From JAFGCY01 sp964609245 (GTDB lineage: Bacteria; 4484-113; JAFGCY01): a stretch of DNA of 64,000 bases. The position numbers were made by a program, and so were the translations under genes. Location: NCBI GenBank assembly GCA_964609245.1, contig CAZSSB010000006.1, positions 1 to 64,000 on the forward strand. The letters run 5' to 3'. Below, piece by piece: positions 18,200 through 26,431 of this stretch; position 1 is the first letter of the stretch; the number at the start of each line of letters is the position of its first letter. Below the pieces are notes generated by a model. It saw only the letters and a list, made by a program, of their open reading frames with translations, did no database searches and had not been told where the DNA came from.

Positions 18200-18205
18200 G
18201 CCCGC

Positions 18206-19050
18206 GTGGACGCGCCACAGCCGATCGATCTGGAGTATCAGGGCAAGGTCTACCGCCGGCTGCCGCTCAGGACGCACGTGCTGAGCGCGGACGATGACCC
18301 GGCGGCGGTGCTTGAGCGCTACGCCCGCCCGCACTACCAGCCCGGCGACGTGGTGTTCCTGGCCGAGACGGGCGTGGCGATCATGCAGGGCCGCGCCCGC
18401 GACTGGCGCGAAATCACGCCATCATGGCTGGCGCGGCGCTTAAGCCGGCTGGTAACGAAGTCGCCCTACGGCGTGGGGCTGCGCAGCCCGTACGCGATGC
18501 AGTACGCCATAGAGCTCTGCGGGGTGCACCGGATCCTGGCGGGCTGCGCAGCGCACGTCTTCGGGCGGCTGCTGGGGCGCAAGCGCTGGTTCTACGACGT
18601 GGCGGGCATCCAGGCGCGGATGATGGACGCCGAGCACACCATGGGCATCGGCGAGTTCTTTGAGTGCGTGATCCCCGGCCCGGCCGACCCCCAGGGCACC
18701 TGCCGCCGCCTGAAGGAGCAGACCGGCATGGACGTGGCGATCGTCGACGTCAACGACATCTTCCCGCCGTGGTGCATCGCGACGACGGTGGACAAAGCCC
18801 GCCGCCGCCTGCTGGAAGACACGCTCACCGATAACCCGCTGGGCCAGGGCAGTGAGCAGACCCCGCTGGGCCTGTGGCGGGCGCTGNNNNNNNNNNNNNN
18901 NNNNNNNNNNNNNNNNNNNNNNNNNNNNNNNNNNNNNNNNNNNNNNNNNNNNNNNNNNNNNNNNNNNNNNNNNNNNNNNNNNNNNNTAACCCGCTGGGCC
19001 AGGGCAGTGAGCAGACCCCGCTGGGCCTGTGGCGGGCGCTGCGTAGCTAG
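18206..19050 (+). CDS. CofE-like protein (F420-0:gamma-glutamyl ligase family), split by an assembly gap
   Basis: The protein resembles bacterial relatives of coenzyme F420-0:gamma-glutamyl ligase. It has a PGDVVFLAETGVAIMQGRA strand-turn, then VGLRSPYAMQYAIELCG, an IVDVNDIF acidic site and a terminal NPLGQGSEQTPLG. Such homologues occur in bacteria without F420, so the ligase reaction is not assured. A run of 100 N (18887-18986) falls inside the gene. The 55 bases before the gap (18832-18886) are repeated exactly after it (18987-19041). Joining the ends on that overlap gives an unbroken 229-residue product that stops at 19048-19050, so the gene is probably intact. GTG start 6 nt after TATAAT. 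Confidence 0.65.
18887..18986. other. Scaffold gap (100 N)
   Basis: Exactly 100 N, the usual placeholder for a gap of unknown size. The flanks share a 55-base exact overlap, so the real gap is probably zero and the contigs should be merged. Confidence 0.95.
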
Positions 19051-19688
19051 TATCTCCTGGTCCTGATACCTAGAGTGTAGACGGACCTATCTCCGTACTG
19101 CACCAGCACTGCTGCTGTTCTGTCCTTGATCGCTGCAATGGCTTCCTCGGGCAGCAACGTGCTCTTGAAGCATGCTCGATAGCCCATCTCCGCCCCACCA
19201 ACCGAACCAACATACGCGAATGTCCGGCGCGAACCCTCGACAGGTTCGACTTCGTCTTCTGGAGTCCACCAGTAGAGAGCCTTGTACCGGTCTTGTCCAA
19301 GTACGACTGACTCCTCGTCGGGCATGAACTGGCAGTCACTCAGCGAGTATTCGGTGAACCTGCGAATGGCACTGTCTTCAATGATGAGGACGGCATTCAG
19401 ACCAGAGCCAAACAGATCGCCGCTTGGCAGCGTGACACCGAATTCCCCGTGTGCCCAGTGACCCGGATTGTCTGTTAGGTATGCGTCCCTGATCGGCGTT
19501 CCCCCCTGCAGGGTCCGTGCCCCGCATGTAACCCCGAGGATCGCCAGGATGCAGTAAAGCACCGTGAGCACAGCGCAAGCGGCCGGGATCGACAGGCAGG
19601 CAATCACGATCTTCGATCCGGGTGTGGGGGCTAGTGCCGGTCGCTTGGTCTTCCGATTCTCTTCCGGCTCGCCTGGCGCGACCATCAT
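19047..19688 (-). CDS. Membrane-anchored protein, unknown function
   Basis: The 213-residue product has one N-terminal hydrophobic segment (about 22-47, containing CAVLTVLYCILAILG) and then a soluble, probably extracytoplasmic domain. No family is recognised. The ATG at 19688, or the adjacent ATG at 19685, follows TACAAT by 5 or 8 nt. Its stop codon overlaps the stop of the convergent CofE-like gene. Base composition is a little less GC-rich than its neighbours. It lies between the CofE-like gene and a second, diverged copy of that gene's last codons (19743-19802), so it may have been inserted there. Confidence 0.6.
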   Translation of the reverse strand: MMVAPGEPEENRKTKRPALAPTPGSKIVIACLSIPAACAVLTVLYCILAILGVTCGARTLQGGTPIRDAYLTDNPGHWAHGEFGVTLPSGDLFGSGLNAVLIIEDSAIRRFTEYSLSDCQFMPDEESVVLGQDRYKALYWWTPEDEVEPVEGSRRTFAYVGSVGGAEMGYRACFKSTLLPEEAIAAIKDRTAAVLVQYGDRSVYTLGIRTRRY

Positions 19689-19693
19689 GCTTG

Positions 19694-19699
19694 ATTGTA
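19694..19699 (-). promoter_or_regulatory. TACAAT -10 box, leaderless-type promoter (minus strand)
   Basis: TACAAT reads 19699 to 19694. The tandem ATG codons at 19688 and 19685 follow by 5 and 8 nt. Confidence 0.45.
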
Positions 19700-19742
19700 C
19701 CGAAGCTCGGTCAGCAGCGCCATCTGGAATGCATGGACCCAG

Positions 19743-19802
19743 CATCCCGCTGCCGGCCAGGGCAACGAGCAGACCCCGCTGGGCATCTGGCGGGCGCTGT
19801 AG
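19743..19802 (+). pseudogene. Remnant of a second CofE-like gene (last 19 codons)
   Basis: In one frame this reads HPAAGQGNEQTPLGIWRAL and a stop. It is a close but not identical match to the C-terminus of the CofE-like protein upstream (GQGSEQTPLGLWRAL). Nothing matching the rest of the gene precedes it, because the minus-strand gene 19047-19688 and its promoter occupy that space. It looks like the tail of a lost tandem copy. Confidence 0.6.
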
Positions 19803-19829
19803 GGATACAGCCAATCTCAATACCGAATC

Positions 19830-19882
19830 GTAGGGGAGCCACTTGTGGCCCCTCCGGAGGGCGGCACAAGTGCCGCCCCTAC
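19830..19882. repeat. Long imperfect palindrome (REP/MITE-like)
   Basis: Two arms of about 24 bases, GTAGGGGAGCCACTTGTGG and its near-complement CACAAGTGCCGCCCCTAC, flank a short CCGG-centred loop. It lies in the 250-nt stretch before mdh ends. The leading GTAGGGG also opens the hairpin at 42329. It could act as a transcript end for either side. Confidence 0.7.
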
Positions 19883-19941
19883 AAGGCAAGGGGCGAGGCC
19901 GAGGCCCCGCCCCATTGCATGTCGCAGTTGTCGATCTGTCC

Positions 19942-20868
19942 CTACGCGATTTCTTCGTAGGTCTTCTTCAGCACCGCGGCGGCGTTGCCGATGCCCGCCA
20001 GTTCCTCGTCGCTGAACTTGACATCGAGGTAGCCTTCCACGCCGTCCTTGCCGATGATCGTCGGCAGGCTCAGGCTGACGTCGTCGCCGATGCCGTAGGC
20101 ACCGCCCGGCACGCTTGAGCAGCACAGCACCCGCTTCTCGTCCTTGAGGATCGCGCGCACCACCTCGGTGATCGCCACGCCGACCGCCCAGCCGGCGCCA
20201 CCCTTGAGGCGGATGACCTCGGCGCCGGCCTTGCGCGTCGCGGCGAAGACCTCGTCCAGCGCCGCCTGGTCGATGCCCGCCATGTCGGCAATCCGGTTCT
20301 CAGCATAGCTGGCCTGGCTCCAGACCGGCACCATCGCGTCGCCGTGCTCGCCCAGCAGCTGACCCGTCACGTAGCGCGGGTCCCAGCCGAAGCGCTCGGC
20401 CAGGTTGCTCTTGAAGCGCACGGTGTCCATCACGTTGCCCAGGCCGAAGATCCGCTTACGGTTCTTGCCGCCGACCATGTAGGCGCGGTAGGTCAGCACG
20501 TCGACCGGGTTGACCACCACCAGCACCAGCGCGTCGGGGTTGACCCGCTGGACCTTCTCCATCCACTGGTCGATGATGCCGAAGTTGACCTTGATCAGTT
20601 CGAGGCGCGACTGGTCCGCCTTGCGGCGCGCGCCGGCCGGAATCACGATGATGTCCGCGTCGGCCATCAACGCTTCGTCGGTGCCCGCGGTGATTTTGGT
20701 GTTGCACAAACTGGACGTCGCATGCATCAGGTCCAGCCGTTCTCCCATCACCGGGTCTTCGAGGATGTCGATCAGCGCCAGTTCATGGCAGATGTTTTCG
20801 CAGAGCAGATGAAACGCGAAACTAACTCCCACGCGGCCAGCGCCGCCCACGATCGCAACCTTGCTCAT
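19942..20868 (-). CDS. mdh: Malate dehydrogenase (LDH-like NAD-dependent)
   Basis: The product has 308 residues and the lactate/malate dehydrogenase fold. The NAD-binding glycine loop is VAIVGGAGRVGVSFA (4-18). The mobile loop reads PAGARRKADQSR, in which Arg stands at the position that is Arg in malate and Gln in lactate dehydrogenases. NPVDVLTY carries the conserved Asn/Asp, and the catalytic His is in GEHGDAMVP. It would interconvert malate and oxaloacetate. RBS AGGGGGC precedes the ATG. It stands alone and is divergent from a lipoprotein gene. Confidence 0.85.
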   Translation of the reverse strand: MSKVAIVGGAGRVGVSFAFHLLCENICHELALIDILEDPVMGERLDLMHATSSLCNTKITAGTDEALMADADIIVIPAGARRKADQSRLELIKVNFGIIDQWMEKVQRVNPDALVLVVVNPVDVLTYRAYMVGGKNRKRIFGLGNVMDTVRFKSNLAERFGWDPRYVTGQLLGEHGDAMVPVWSQASYAENRIADMAGIDQAALDEVFAATRKAGAEVIRLKGGAGWAVGVAITEVVRAILKDEKRVLCCSSVPGGAYGIGDDVSLSLPTIIGKDGVEGYLDVKFSDEELAGIGNAAAVLKKTYEEIA

Positions 20869-20991
20869 AAGTGCCCCCTGTGCAGAGTCTTGGTGAGTGG
20901 TCCTAGTTTAGCACCGCCCGCGCCGTTCGGCACCCACGGCAGTCCGATGGTATGCTCAGTGCGGACGCCCGCGCGGCGCCGGGAGATGGTA

Positions 20992-21615
20992 ATGGCGAGG
21001 ATATCGCTTGTGCTGGCCCTGCTGGGTCTGGGAATGCTGCTTACCGGCTGCGGCAATCGCTCGGGGCGGATGTTTGAGCGGCTCTACGGCACGGACTTCG
21101 GCCTGGGAGTCCGCTTCGAGCTGAGCCAGGCCCAGGTGCGCGGGGTGCTGGGCGAGCCGGCGGCCAGCGTCGAGGTGCAGGGCGAGATCAGCGTGACGGA
21201 TCACTACCTGCCACAGGATGTGATCGAGACCGGCTCCGACACGCCGCAGCTGGCGCTGACCTACCTCGACGGCGTGCTGGTGCGCCTCTTCAACCGCTGG
21301 CTGCCCGAGGATCCCGACCAGCCCGCGCCGCCTTTCTACATGGAGCCGCTCAGCGGCGTCAAGCTGGGCAATCGCAAGAGCGACTTCGTCGACGCGCTCG
21401 GAGCGCCGACAGACCCGATCGCGGGCAACGAGTGGCGCTTCGAGCACAAGGACGGCCGCAAAATCCTGGTCACCGCGACCTTCACCGAGATGCCCAATAC
21501 CGGGGATCAGCTCTGCAGCGTGGTGCAGATCGTGCTGATTCCGGCCATGGAGGAACTGGCGGGCGAGCAGGCCGAGGAGAACGCCGACTGGCGCCGGCGC
21601 GTCGGGATGGAGTAG
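20992..21615 (+). CDS. Lipoprotein, unknown function
   Basis: The protein has 207 residues with a clear lipoprotein signal (SLVLALLGLGMLLTGC, Cys about 19). The mature part is small and acidic. It contains two similar halves of the type seen in SmpA/BamE-like or Tsi-like small folds: ELSQAQVRGVLGEPAASV and later KLGNRKSDFVDALGAPTD. Both have the same spacing of a helix followed by LGxPxxxx. That LGxP pattern is common in envelope-assembly lipoproteins, but I would not assign a name. The ATG has GGGAGAT upstream and TATGCT about 35 nt before. It converges on lpxB, whose stop is the next base. Confidence 0.75.
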   Translation: MARISLVLALLGLGMLLTGCGNRSGRMFERLYGTDFGLGVRFELSQAQVRGVLGEPAASVEVQGEISVTDHYLPQDVIETGSDTPQLALTYLDGVLVRLFNRWLPEDPDQPAPPFYMEPLSGVKLGNRKSDFVDALGAPTDPIAGNEWRFEHKDGRKILVTATFTEMPNTGDQLCSVVQIVLIPAMEELAGEQAEENADWRRRVGME

Positions 21616-22875
21616 TCAGCGCGACTCGCCGATCAGCCCCAGCAATAGCTCCGCCGCACGGCGCAGCGGAGCGGGCTTGCAGACCAGGTCGCGCAGGTCG
21701 CGATAGGCGTCGAGCATCGCCCGCCGCTCGCGCTCCTCGTACAGCAGGCTGCTGGCCAGATCGACGATCCGCCGGTGGTTGCACTCCTCCTGCACCAGCT
21801 CTGGTACCACCGGCTTGCCCGCCAGCAGGTTCGGCAGACTGAAGTAGGGCATGTTGAAGCGCATGATGTAGCGCGCGATCCAGGCCATGTAGGGGGCGAC
21901 GCGATAGCACATGATCGCCGGCACGTTCATCAGCATGCATTCGTGGATGCCGGTGCCGCTCTTGACGATCATCAGGCGCGCGCGGGCCATCAGATCGTAG
22001 ACGTACTCCGCGTCGATCAGCGTCAGATCCGGCAGCCGGGCGCGGCGCGCCGCGGAGATCAACTCGTCGGTGAGGTCCTGGTGGGCCAGGGCGGAGACCA
22101 TGTACAGCGGCGGCAGCTGGGGATCCTCGTCGAAGGCCTCGCGCATCAGCGCCAGCGCGCGGAAGATCGCCGGCGCGATCTGCCGCACCTCGCCGACGCG
22201 GCTGCCGGGCAGCGTGCCGATGATGGTCGGCGGCGCCGCCGGGTCGTAGTCGATACCGGTCAGCTGGCGGAACTGCGCGTCGCTCAGCACCGGCCCGGCC
22301 AGGTCGCAGAGCGGATGGCCGACGTACTCGTGGGGGATGCCCAGCGCCTGATAGGTCGCCAGGCTGACCGGGTAGATCGGGATCGCGAAGTCGCAGAGGT
22401 CCTTGACGTCGAGGAAGCGGCGGTTGGTCAGGCTGCGGCGCTGCTCGCCGGGGTCGTAGAGCGACTGCCAGCGCACCGGCGCCACGTAGTAGACGATCTT
22501 GCCGCCGTAGCCGCGCTGGCGCAGGTGGCGCGCCAGGCTGGTATTGAGGAAGCGGCTGTCGACCAGCACCACCATGTCCGGCTGGTTGGAGAGAATGTAG
22601 CGCGCGGTGGCGCTGACCACCCGCAGGAAAAACTGGGCCTTGAGCACGTTGGCCAGCACGCCCATCTCCCCCCAGGTGGCGACGTCGAACAGCAGCTGCA
22701 CGCCCGCCGCGCGCATGCGCTTGCTGCCGTTGCCCTCGATGATCGCCGGCGGCTGTCCCTGCTCACTGCGCAGCTGCTGCAGTGCCCGCACCAGATGCGC
22801 CGCGTGCATCTCGCCGGACAGCTCGCCGGTGGAAATGAAGACGGTGGCCGTCCTGCCGGGCAGGTATCTCCCCAC
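21616..22875 (-). CDS. lpxB: Lipid-A-disaccharide synthase
   Basis: The 419-residue GT19 enzyme joins UDP-diacylglucosamine and lipid X to make the lipid A disaccharide at the inner membrane. Visible landmarks are the N-terminal STGELSGEMHAAHLV (family GExSGD), VLVDSRFLN, YVAPVRWQS and YVGHPLCD. The later IGTLPGSRVGEVRQIAP is the nucleotide-sugar binding block, and KSGTGIHECML follows. SGE replaces the common SGD. The GTG start lies 7 nt after a perfect TATAAT. It is divergent from alaS across 95 bp. Its presence shows a lipopolysaccharide outer membrane. Confidence 0.93.
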   Translation of the reverse strand: MGRYLPGRTATVFISTGELSGEMHAAHLVRALQQLRSEQGQPPAIIEGNGSKRMRAAGVQLLFDVATWGEMGVLANVLKAQFFLRVVSATARYILSNQPDMVVLVDSRFLNTSLARHLRQRGYGGKIVYYVAPVRWQSLYDPGEQRRSLTNRRFLDVKDLCDFAIPIYPVSLATYQALGIPHEYVGHPLCDLAGPVLSDAQFRQLTGIDYDPAAPPTIIGTLPGSRVGEVRQIAPAIFRALALMREAFDEDPQLPPLYMVSALAHQDLTDELISAARRARLPDLTLIDAEYVYDLMARARLMIVKSGTGIHECMLMNVPAIMCYRVAPYMAWIARYIMRFNMPYFSLPNLLAGKPVVPELVQEECNHRRIVDLASSLLYEERERRAMLDAYRDLRDLVCKPAPLRRAAELLLGLIGESR

Positions 22876-22882
22876 GGCACGG

Positions 22883-22888
22883 ATTATA
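22883..22888 (-). promoter_or_regulatory. TATAAT -10 box of lpxB (minus strand)
   Basis: A perfect TATAAT (22888 to 22883) is followed by 7 nt and the GTG at 22875. Confidence 0.6.
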
Positions 22889-22956
22889 GCCTGTTCGGCT
22901 GGGCTCAGAGCGCTTCGCCGCCCCGGCGGCCTGCGATAAGCGTCGGCGCAGCGCCG

Positions 22957-22962
22957 TATAAT
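22957..22962 (+). promoter_or_regulatory. TATAAT -10 box of alaS
   Basis: A perfect TATAAT is followed by 8 nt and the ATG at 22971. It shares the 95-bp divergent interval with the lpxB promoter. Confidence 0.6.
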
Positions 22963-22970
22963 ATGCCGCT

Positions 22971-25757
22971 ATGCTCATAAGCGACATCCGGCAGAGCTTC
23001 CTGGACTTCTATGTCAAGCGCGGGCACACGCTGATCCCGAGTGCTTCGCTGGTGCCGGTCGCCGATCCGTCGCTGCTGCTGATCAACGCCGGCATGGCGC
23101 CGCTCAAGCGCTACTTCATGGGCCACGAGACGCCACCCGCCCCGCGCGCCACCTCGTGCCAGAAGTGCGTGCGCACCATCGACATCGACCAGGTGGGCTT
23201 CACCAACCGCCACAACACCTTCTTCGAGATGCTGGGCAAGTTCAGCTTCGGTGACTACTTCAAGCTGCAGGCGATGCAGCTGAGCATCGAGTGGATGACG
23301 GGCAAGGACTGGCTGGGGATGGACCCGGCGCGGCTGTACGTCACCCATCACGAGCAGGACGAGGAGTCCCGCGAGCTGTGGCTCAGGGAGATGGGCTGGC
23401 CCGCGGACCGGCTGTTCGGCCTCGGCGACAAGGACAATCTCTGGGCGGCGGGCGAGACCGGGCCCTGGGGCTATGACACGGAGTACTTCTGGGACTTCGC
23501 CCCCGACGGCCAGCCGCTGAGCCGCGAGCGGTTCGTCGAGCTCAGCGAGTCGGGCCGCATCGTCGAGGTCGGCAATGACGTCTTCATGCAGTTCATGCGC
23601 GACGAGCAGGGCAGTGTCAGCGATCTGCCGAAGAAGAACGTCGACTACGGCGGAGGGCTGGAACGCTACGCGATGGTGATGCAGGACGTCGACACCGTGT
23701 TCCGCACCGACGCCATGGACTATCTGATCCGCGGCTTCGCCGAGGTGGTGGCCGAGGTGGCCGACCAGGCGCCCGGCGACAGCGAGCTGTTCGGCCTGGA
23801 GCCGGGCGGCTTCAACCCCTACTGGCTGGCCGCCGACCACATCCGTACGGCGACGCTGCTCTTAAGCGACGGCGTCACGCCCGGCAACGTGGGCCGCAAC
23901 TACGTGGTGCGGCGGCTGATCCGGCGCATCATTGCCCAGGCCTACCGCGTCGGCGTGCGCCGGCCGTTCATTATGCGACTCGCCGATCTGGTGATCGGCA
24001 GGCTGGGCGACCACTACGTCGATCTGAAGCAGAAGCGCGACCAGCTGATCGAGCCCTGGATCAGCAAGGAAGAGCAGCAGTTCTTCAAGGTGATGGAGTT
24101 CGGCTACGGCCGCCTCGTCGATCAGATCGAGCAGGCCAAATCGGCGCAGCGCCCGGTTGCCGGCGACTACATCTTTGAGCTATACGACACCTACGGGTTT
24201 CCGGCGGACCTGGCGATGCGGATCTGCCAGGAGTACGGCGTGGACGTGACGCGCGAGGACTTCGAGCGCGAGATGGCGCAGCAGAAGGAGCGCGCGCGCG
24301 GCGCGGCGAAGTTTGAGGGCGACATGGGTGAACAGGAGTCCGAGATGGGCGACGTTGAGTTCCTGGGCTATCACACCACGGCGGCGGAAGCCACCGTCAC
24401 CGCGGTCGAGGCGCTGGAGGACATCCGCGGCGCGGCCGAGCTGATCGCCGGACCGCTGCCGAAGAAGGGCAAGGGCGACAAGGTGCCGGGCCTGAGGCTC
24501 AGCACCGACGTGACGCCGTTCTACGCCGATTCCGGCGGGCAACCCAGCGACAGCGGCTGGCTGCCGCTCGACGCGGACAACTTCCCGATGCAGGCCACGG
24601 CGACCCGCGGGATCCACATCGTCAGGGGCCAGCCGGCGGTCGAGGTCGGCAGCCGGGTGGTGCTGGCGGTAGACCAGGAGCGGCGCAACGCGTTGAGGCG
24701 GCCCCATACCACCGCGCACCTGATGCTCGGCGCGCTGAAGCAGGTGCTCGGCGAGCACGCCAGCCAGGCTGGCAGCCAGCTGGGCGAGGATGAAATCCGC
24801 TTCGACTTCAGCCACTTCCAGGCCTGCACGACGGAGGAACTGCGCCGCGTGGAGGCCATCGTCAACCAGCGGATCATCGAGGACCATCCCGTGAGCTGGA
24901 CGATGATGCCGCTGGCCGAGGCCAAGCAGATCGGCGTGACAGCCGTTTTTGACGAGAAGTACGGCGCCGACGTACGGGTCCTGAGCGTCGGCGAGGGCGA
25001 GGACAACTCGACGGAGGGCTGGGTCAGCCGCGAGCTCTGCGGCGGGACGCACCTCGACCGCACCAGCCAGGCCGGCATGTTCCTGATCGTGCGCGAGGAG
25101 AGCGTACAGTCCGGCGTGCGGCGGATCTACGCCGTGACCGGCCACAAGGCGTTCGCCTACGTCCAGGCCGCGCGCGAGATGATCGACTGGCTGGGCGCGC
25201 ACTTCAAGCGCCCGCTGCCCACGCCCACGGGCCTCAACCTGCCCCAGCTGGCGGACTTCGCCCCGCAGCACGCGGAGTGGCTGGGCGAGATCACCGGCAA
25301 GATTGAGGACAGCGAGCAGAAGCTGCGCGAGGCGCATCAGGCGGCGGCCGAGGCGCGCCGCGAGCTGGTGATCGGCGGGCAGCTGGAAGGACTGAGAGCA
25401 CAGGTGACGGAGGCCGGTGAGCTGAAGGTGCTGGTGGCCGCCGTGCAGCTGGCGGAGCGCGGCGACGTCAAGTACCTCGTGGAGCGCTTCGCGGGCGGGG
25501 AGTGGCAGGACCACTTCGCGGTGTTCATCGCCGCCGACGTCGGCGGCAAAGCGGCGCTGGCCTGCAAGGTCAGCCCCGAGGCGCTTCAGCTGGGGATCAG
25601 GGCCAACGAGCTGATCAAGCTCGGCGCCGGCATCTGCCAGGGCGGCGGCGGCGGCCGGCCCGACTTCGCCGAAGCGGGCGGCCGCGACGGCGGCAAGGCG
25701 GACGAGGCGGCAGATGCGGTCAAGGCTGAGATCAGGAAGCTTGTCGCCGAAGGCTAG
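22971..25757 (+). CDS. alaS: Alanine--tRNA ligase
   Basis: This is a full-length 928-residue AlaRS. Domain order is as follows. The class II catalytic core includes LLINAGMAPLKRYFMG and RHNTFFEMLGKFSFGDYF, with motif 3 GGLERYAM. The tRNA-recognition domain follows. The editing domain has HTTAHLM and the zinc/editing Cys-His pair CGGTH. Last come a coiled coil and the C-Ala domain ending in the glycine-rich GGGGGRPDFAEAGGRD. The N-terminus is DIRQSFLDFYVKRGH. The ATG lies 8 nt after a perfect TATAAT with no Shine-Dalgarno sequence, so this essential gene is probably translated from a leaderless mRNA. Confidence 0.97.
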   Translation: MLISDIRQSFLDFYVKRGHTLIPSASLVPVADPSLLLINAGMAPLKRYFMGHETPPAPRATSCQKCVRTIDIDQVGFTNRHNTFFEMLGKFSFGDYFKLQAMQLSIEWMTGKDWLGMDPARLYVTHHEQDEESRELWLREMGWPADRLFGLGDKDNLWAAGETGPWGYDTEYFWDFAPDGQPLSRERFVELSESGRIVEVGNDVFMQFMRDEQGSVSDLPKKNVDYGGGLERYAMVMQDVDTVFRTDAMDYLIRGFAEVVAEVADQAPGDSELFGLEPGGFNPYWLAADHIRTATLLLSDGVTPGNVGRNYVVRRLIRRIIAQAYRVGVRRPFIMRLADLVIGRLGDHYVDLKQKRDQLIEPWISKEEQQFFKVMEFGYGRLVDQIEQAKSAQRPVAGDYIFELYDTYGFPADLAMRICQEYGVDVTREDFEREMAQQKERARGAAKFEGDMGEQESEMGDVEFLGYHTTAAEATVTAVEALEDIRGAAELIAGPLPKKGKGDKVPGLRLSTDVTPFYADSGGQPSDSGWLPLDADNFPMQATATRGIHIVRGQPAVEVGSRVVLAVDQERRNALRRPHTTAHLMLGALKQVLGEHASQAGSQLGEDEIRFDFSHFQACTTEELRRVEAIVNQRIIEDHPVSWTMMPLAEAKQIGVTAVFDEKYGADVRVLSVGEGEDNSTEGWVSRELCGGTHLDRTSQAGMFLIVREESVQSGVRRIYAVTGHKAFAYVQAAREMIDWLGAHFKRPLPTPTGLNLPQLADFAPQHAEWLGEITGKIEDSEQKLREAHQAAAEARRELVIGGQLEGLRAQVTEAGELKVLVAAVQLAERGDVKYLVERFAGGEWQDHFAVFIAADVGGKAALACKVSPEALQLGIRANELIKLGAGICQGGGGGRPDFAEAGGRDGGKADEAADAVKAEIRKLVAEG

Positions 25758-25788
25758 TGAGTGGCTCTGGTGTGCAGAGCGCTAAGTA

Positions 25789-26307
25789 CTAGTCAGCTGG
25801 AATCGGAACGGCACGGTCCAATGCGTGTGTGGCCGGCTCGTTCTGTTGGACGACGACACTCAGCGAGAACCTGTACGGGCGCCTGGGCGTCTGTCCCTGA
25901 AACGGAATGCGAGAAAGGCAGATCTGGATCCCCGTCCATCCATCCTTCGAGACATAGCCTCGTACAAATGGATCGTCGCGATGAATCAAGTACCCCAGCG
26001 GCCTGAGGATTTGATCGAAGTGCGAGTAGACCTCATCGATTTCCAGGCCGGTCCCGAACCCAATCGCCCATGTCCGGCCCTCGCCAGGCATCCCGCGATT
26101 GGCGACCTCGTTTTCCTTCACGGTTTCTCCCGTAGTGGTGTGAGCAACTGACAGCGGCGCCTTCCAGGAGTCCGCCGGTACCACCAGTTCGGCGACCGGC
26201 CACGTAGGTGGATACTCAACCGGCGCGGGACGAGCGCAGGAGCAGTCGAGCAGGTGCGCCGCAGTGACTAGCGCCAGCGTCAGGCACAGGGCTGTGCGTC
26301 GCCGCAT
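25789..26307 (-). CDS. Exported or lipid-anchored protein, unknown function
   Basis: The product has about 172 residues. The N-terminus is MRRRTALCLTLALVTAAHLLDCSC, a signal sequence that ends in Cys residues and may be lipid-modified. The mature domain is about 150 residues with a late strand YRFSLSVVVQQNEP. No family is recognised. The ATG at 26307 lies 5 nt after TACACT on the minus strand, which favours it over an upstream ATG at 26355. It converges on alaS and is divergent from the hydrolase gene at 26432. Confidence 0.6.
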   Translation of the reverse strand: MRRRTALCLTLALVTAAHLLDCSCARPAPVEYPPTWPVAELVVPADSWKAPLSVAHTTTGETVKENEVANRGMPGEGRTWAIGFGTGLEIDEVYSHFDQILRPLGYLIHRDDPFVRGYVSKDGWTGIQICLSRIPFQGQTPRRPYRFSLSVVVQQNEPATHALDRAVPIPAD

Positions 26308-26312
26308 ACAGC

Positions 26313-26318
26313 AGTGTA
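26313..26318 (-). promoter_or_regulatory. TACACT -10-like box (minus strand)
   Basis: TACACT (26318 to 26313) precedes the ATG at 26307 by 5 nt. Confidence 0.4.
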
Positions 26319-26419
26319 CCGCCAGGCTTGTGCCGTGGCTAGCTGCTGGCTTCAACGGAGGCGGCCTGCCCGTCCGATCCCCCTGACCGTGGCGGCGTCC
26401 ACATCGACCCGCTGCTGGC

Positions 26420-26425
26420 TATAAT
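26420..26425 (+). promoter_or_regulatory. TATAAT -10 box, leaderless-type promoter
   Basis: A perfect TATAAT is followed by 6 nt and the ATG at 26432. Confidence 0.6.
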
Positions 26426-26431
26426 CAGAGC

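Noticed and set aside
18832..19041. Apparent tandem duplication of the CofE-like C-terminus
   Set aside because: The two copies touch the N run on either side and are exactly 55 bases, so they are overlapping contig ends and not a biological repeat.
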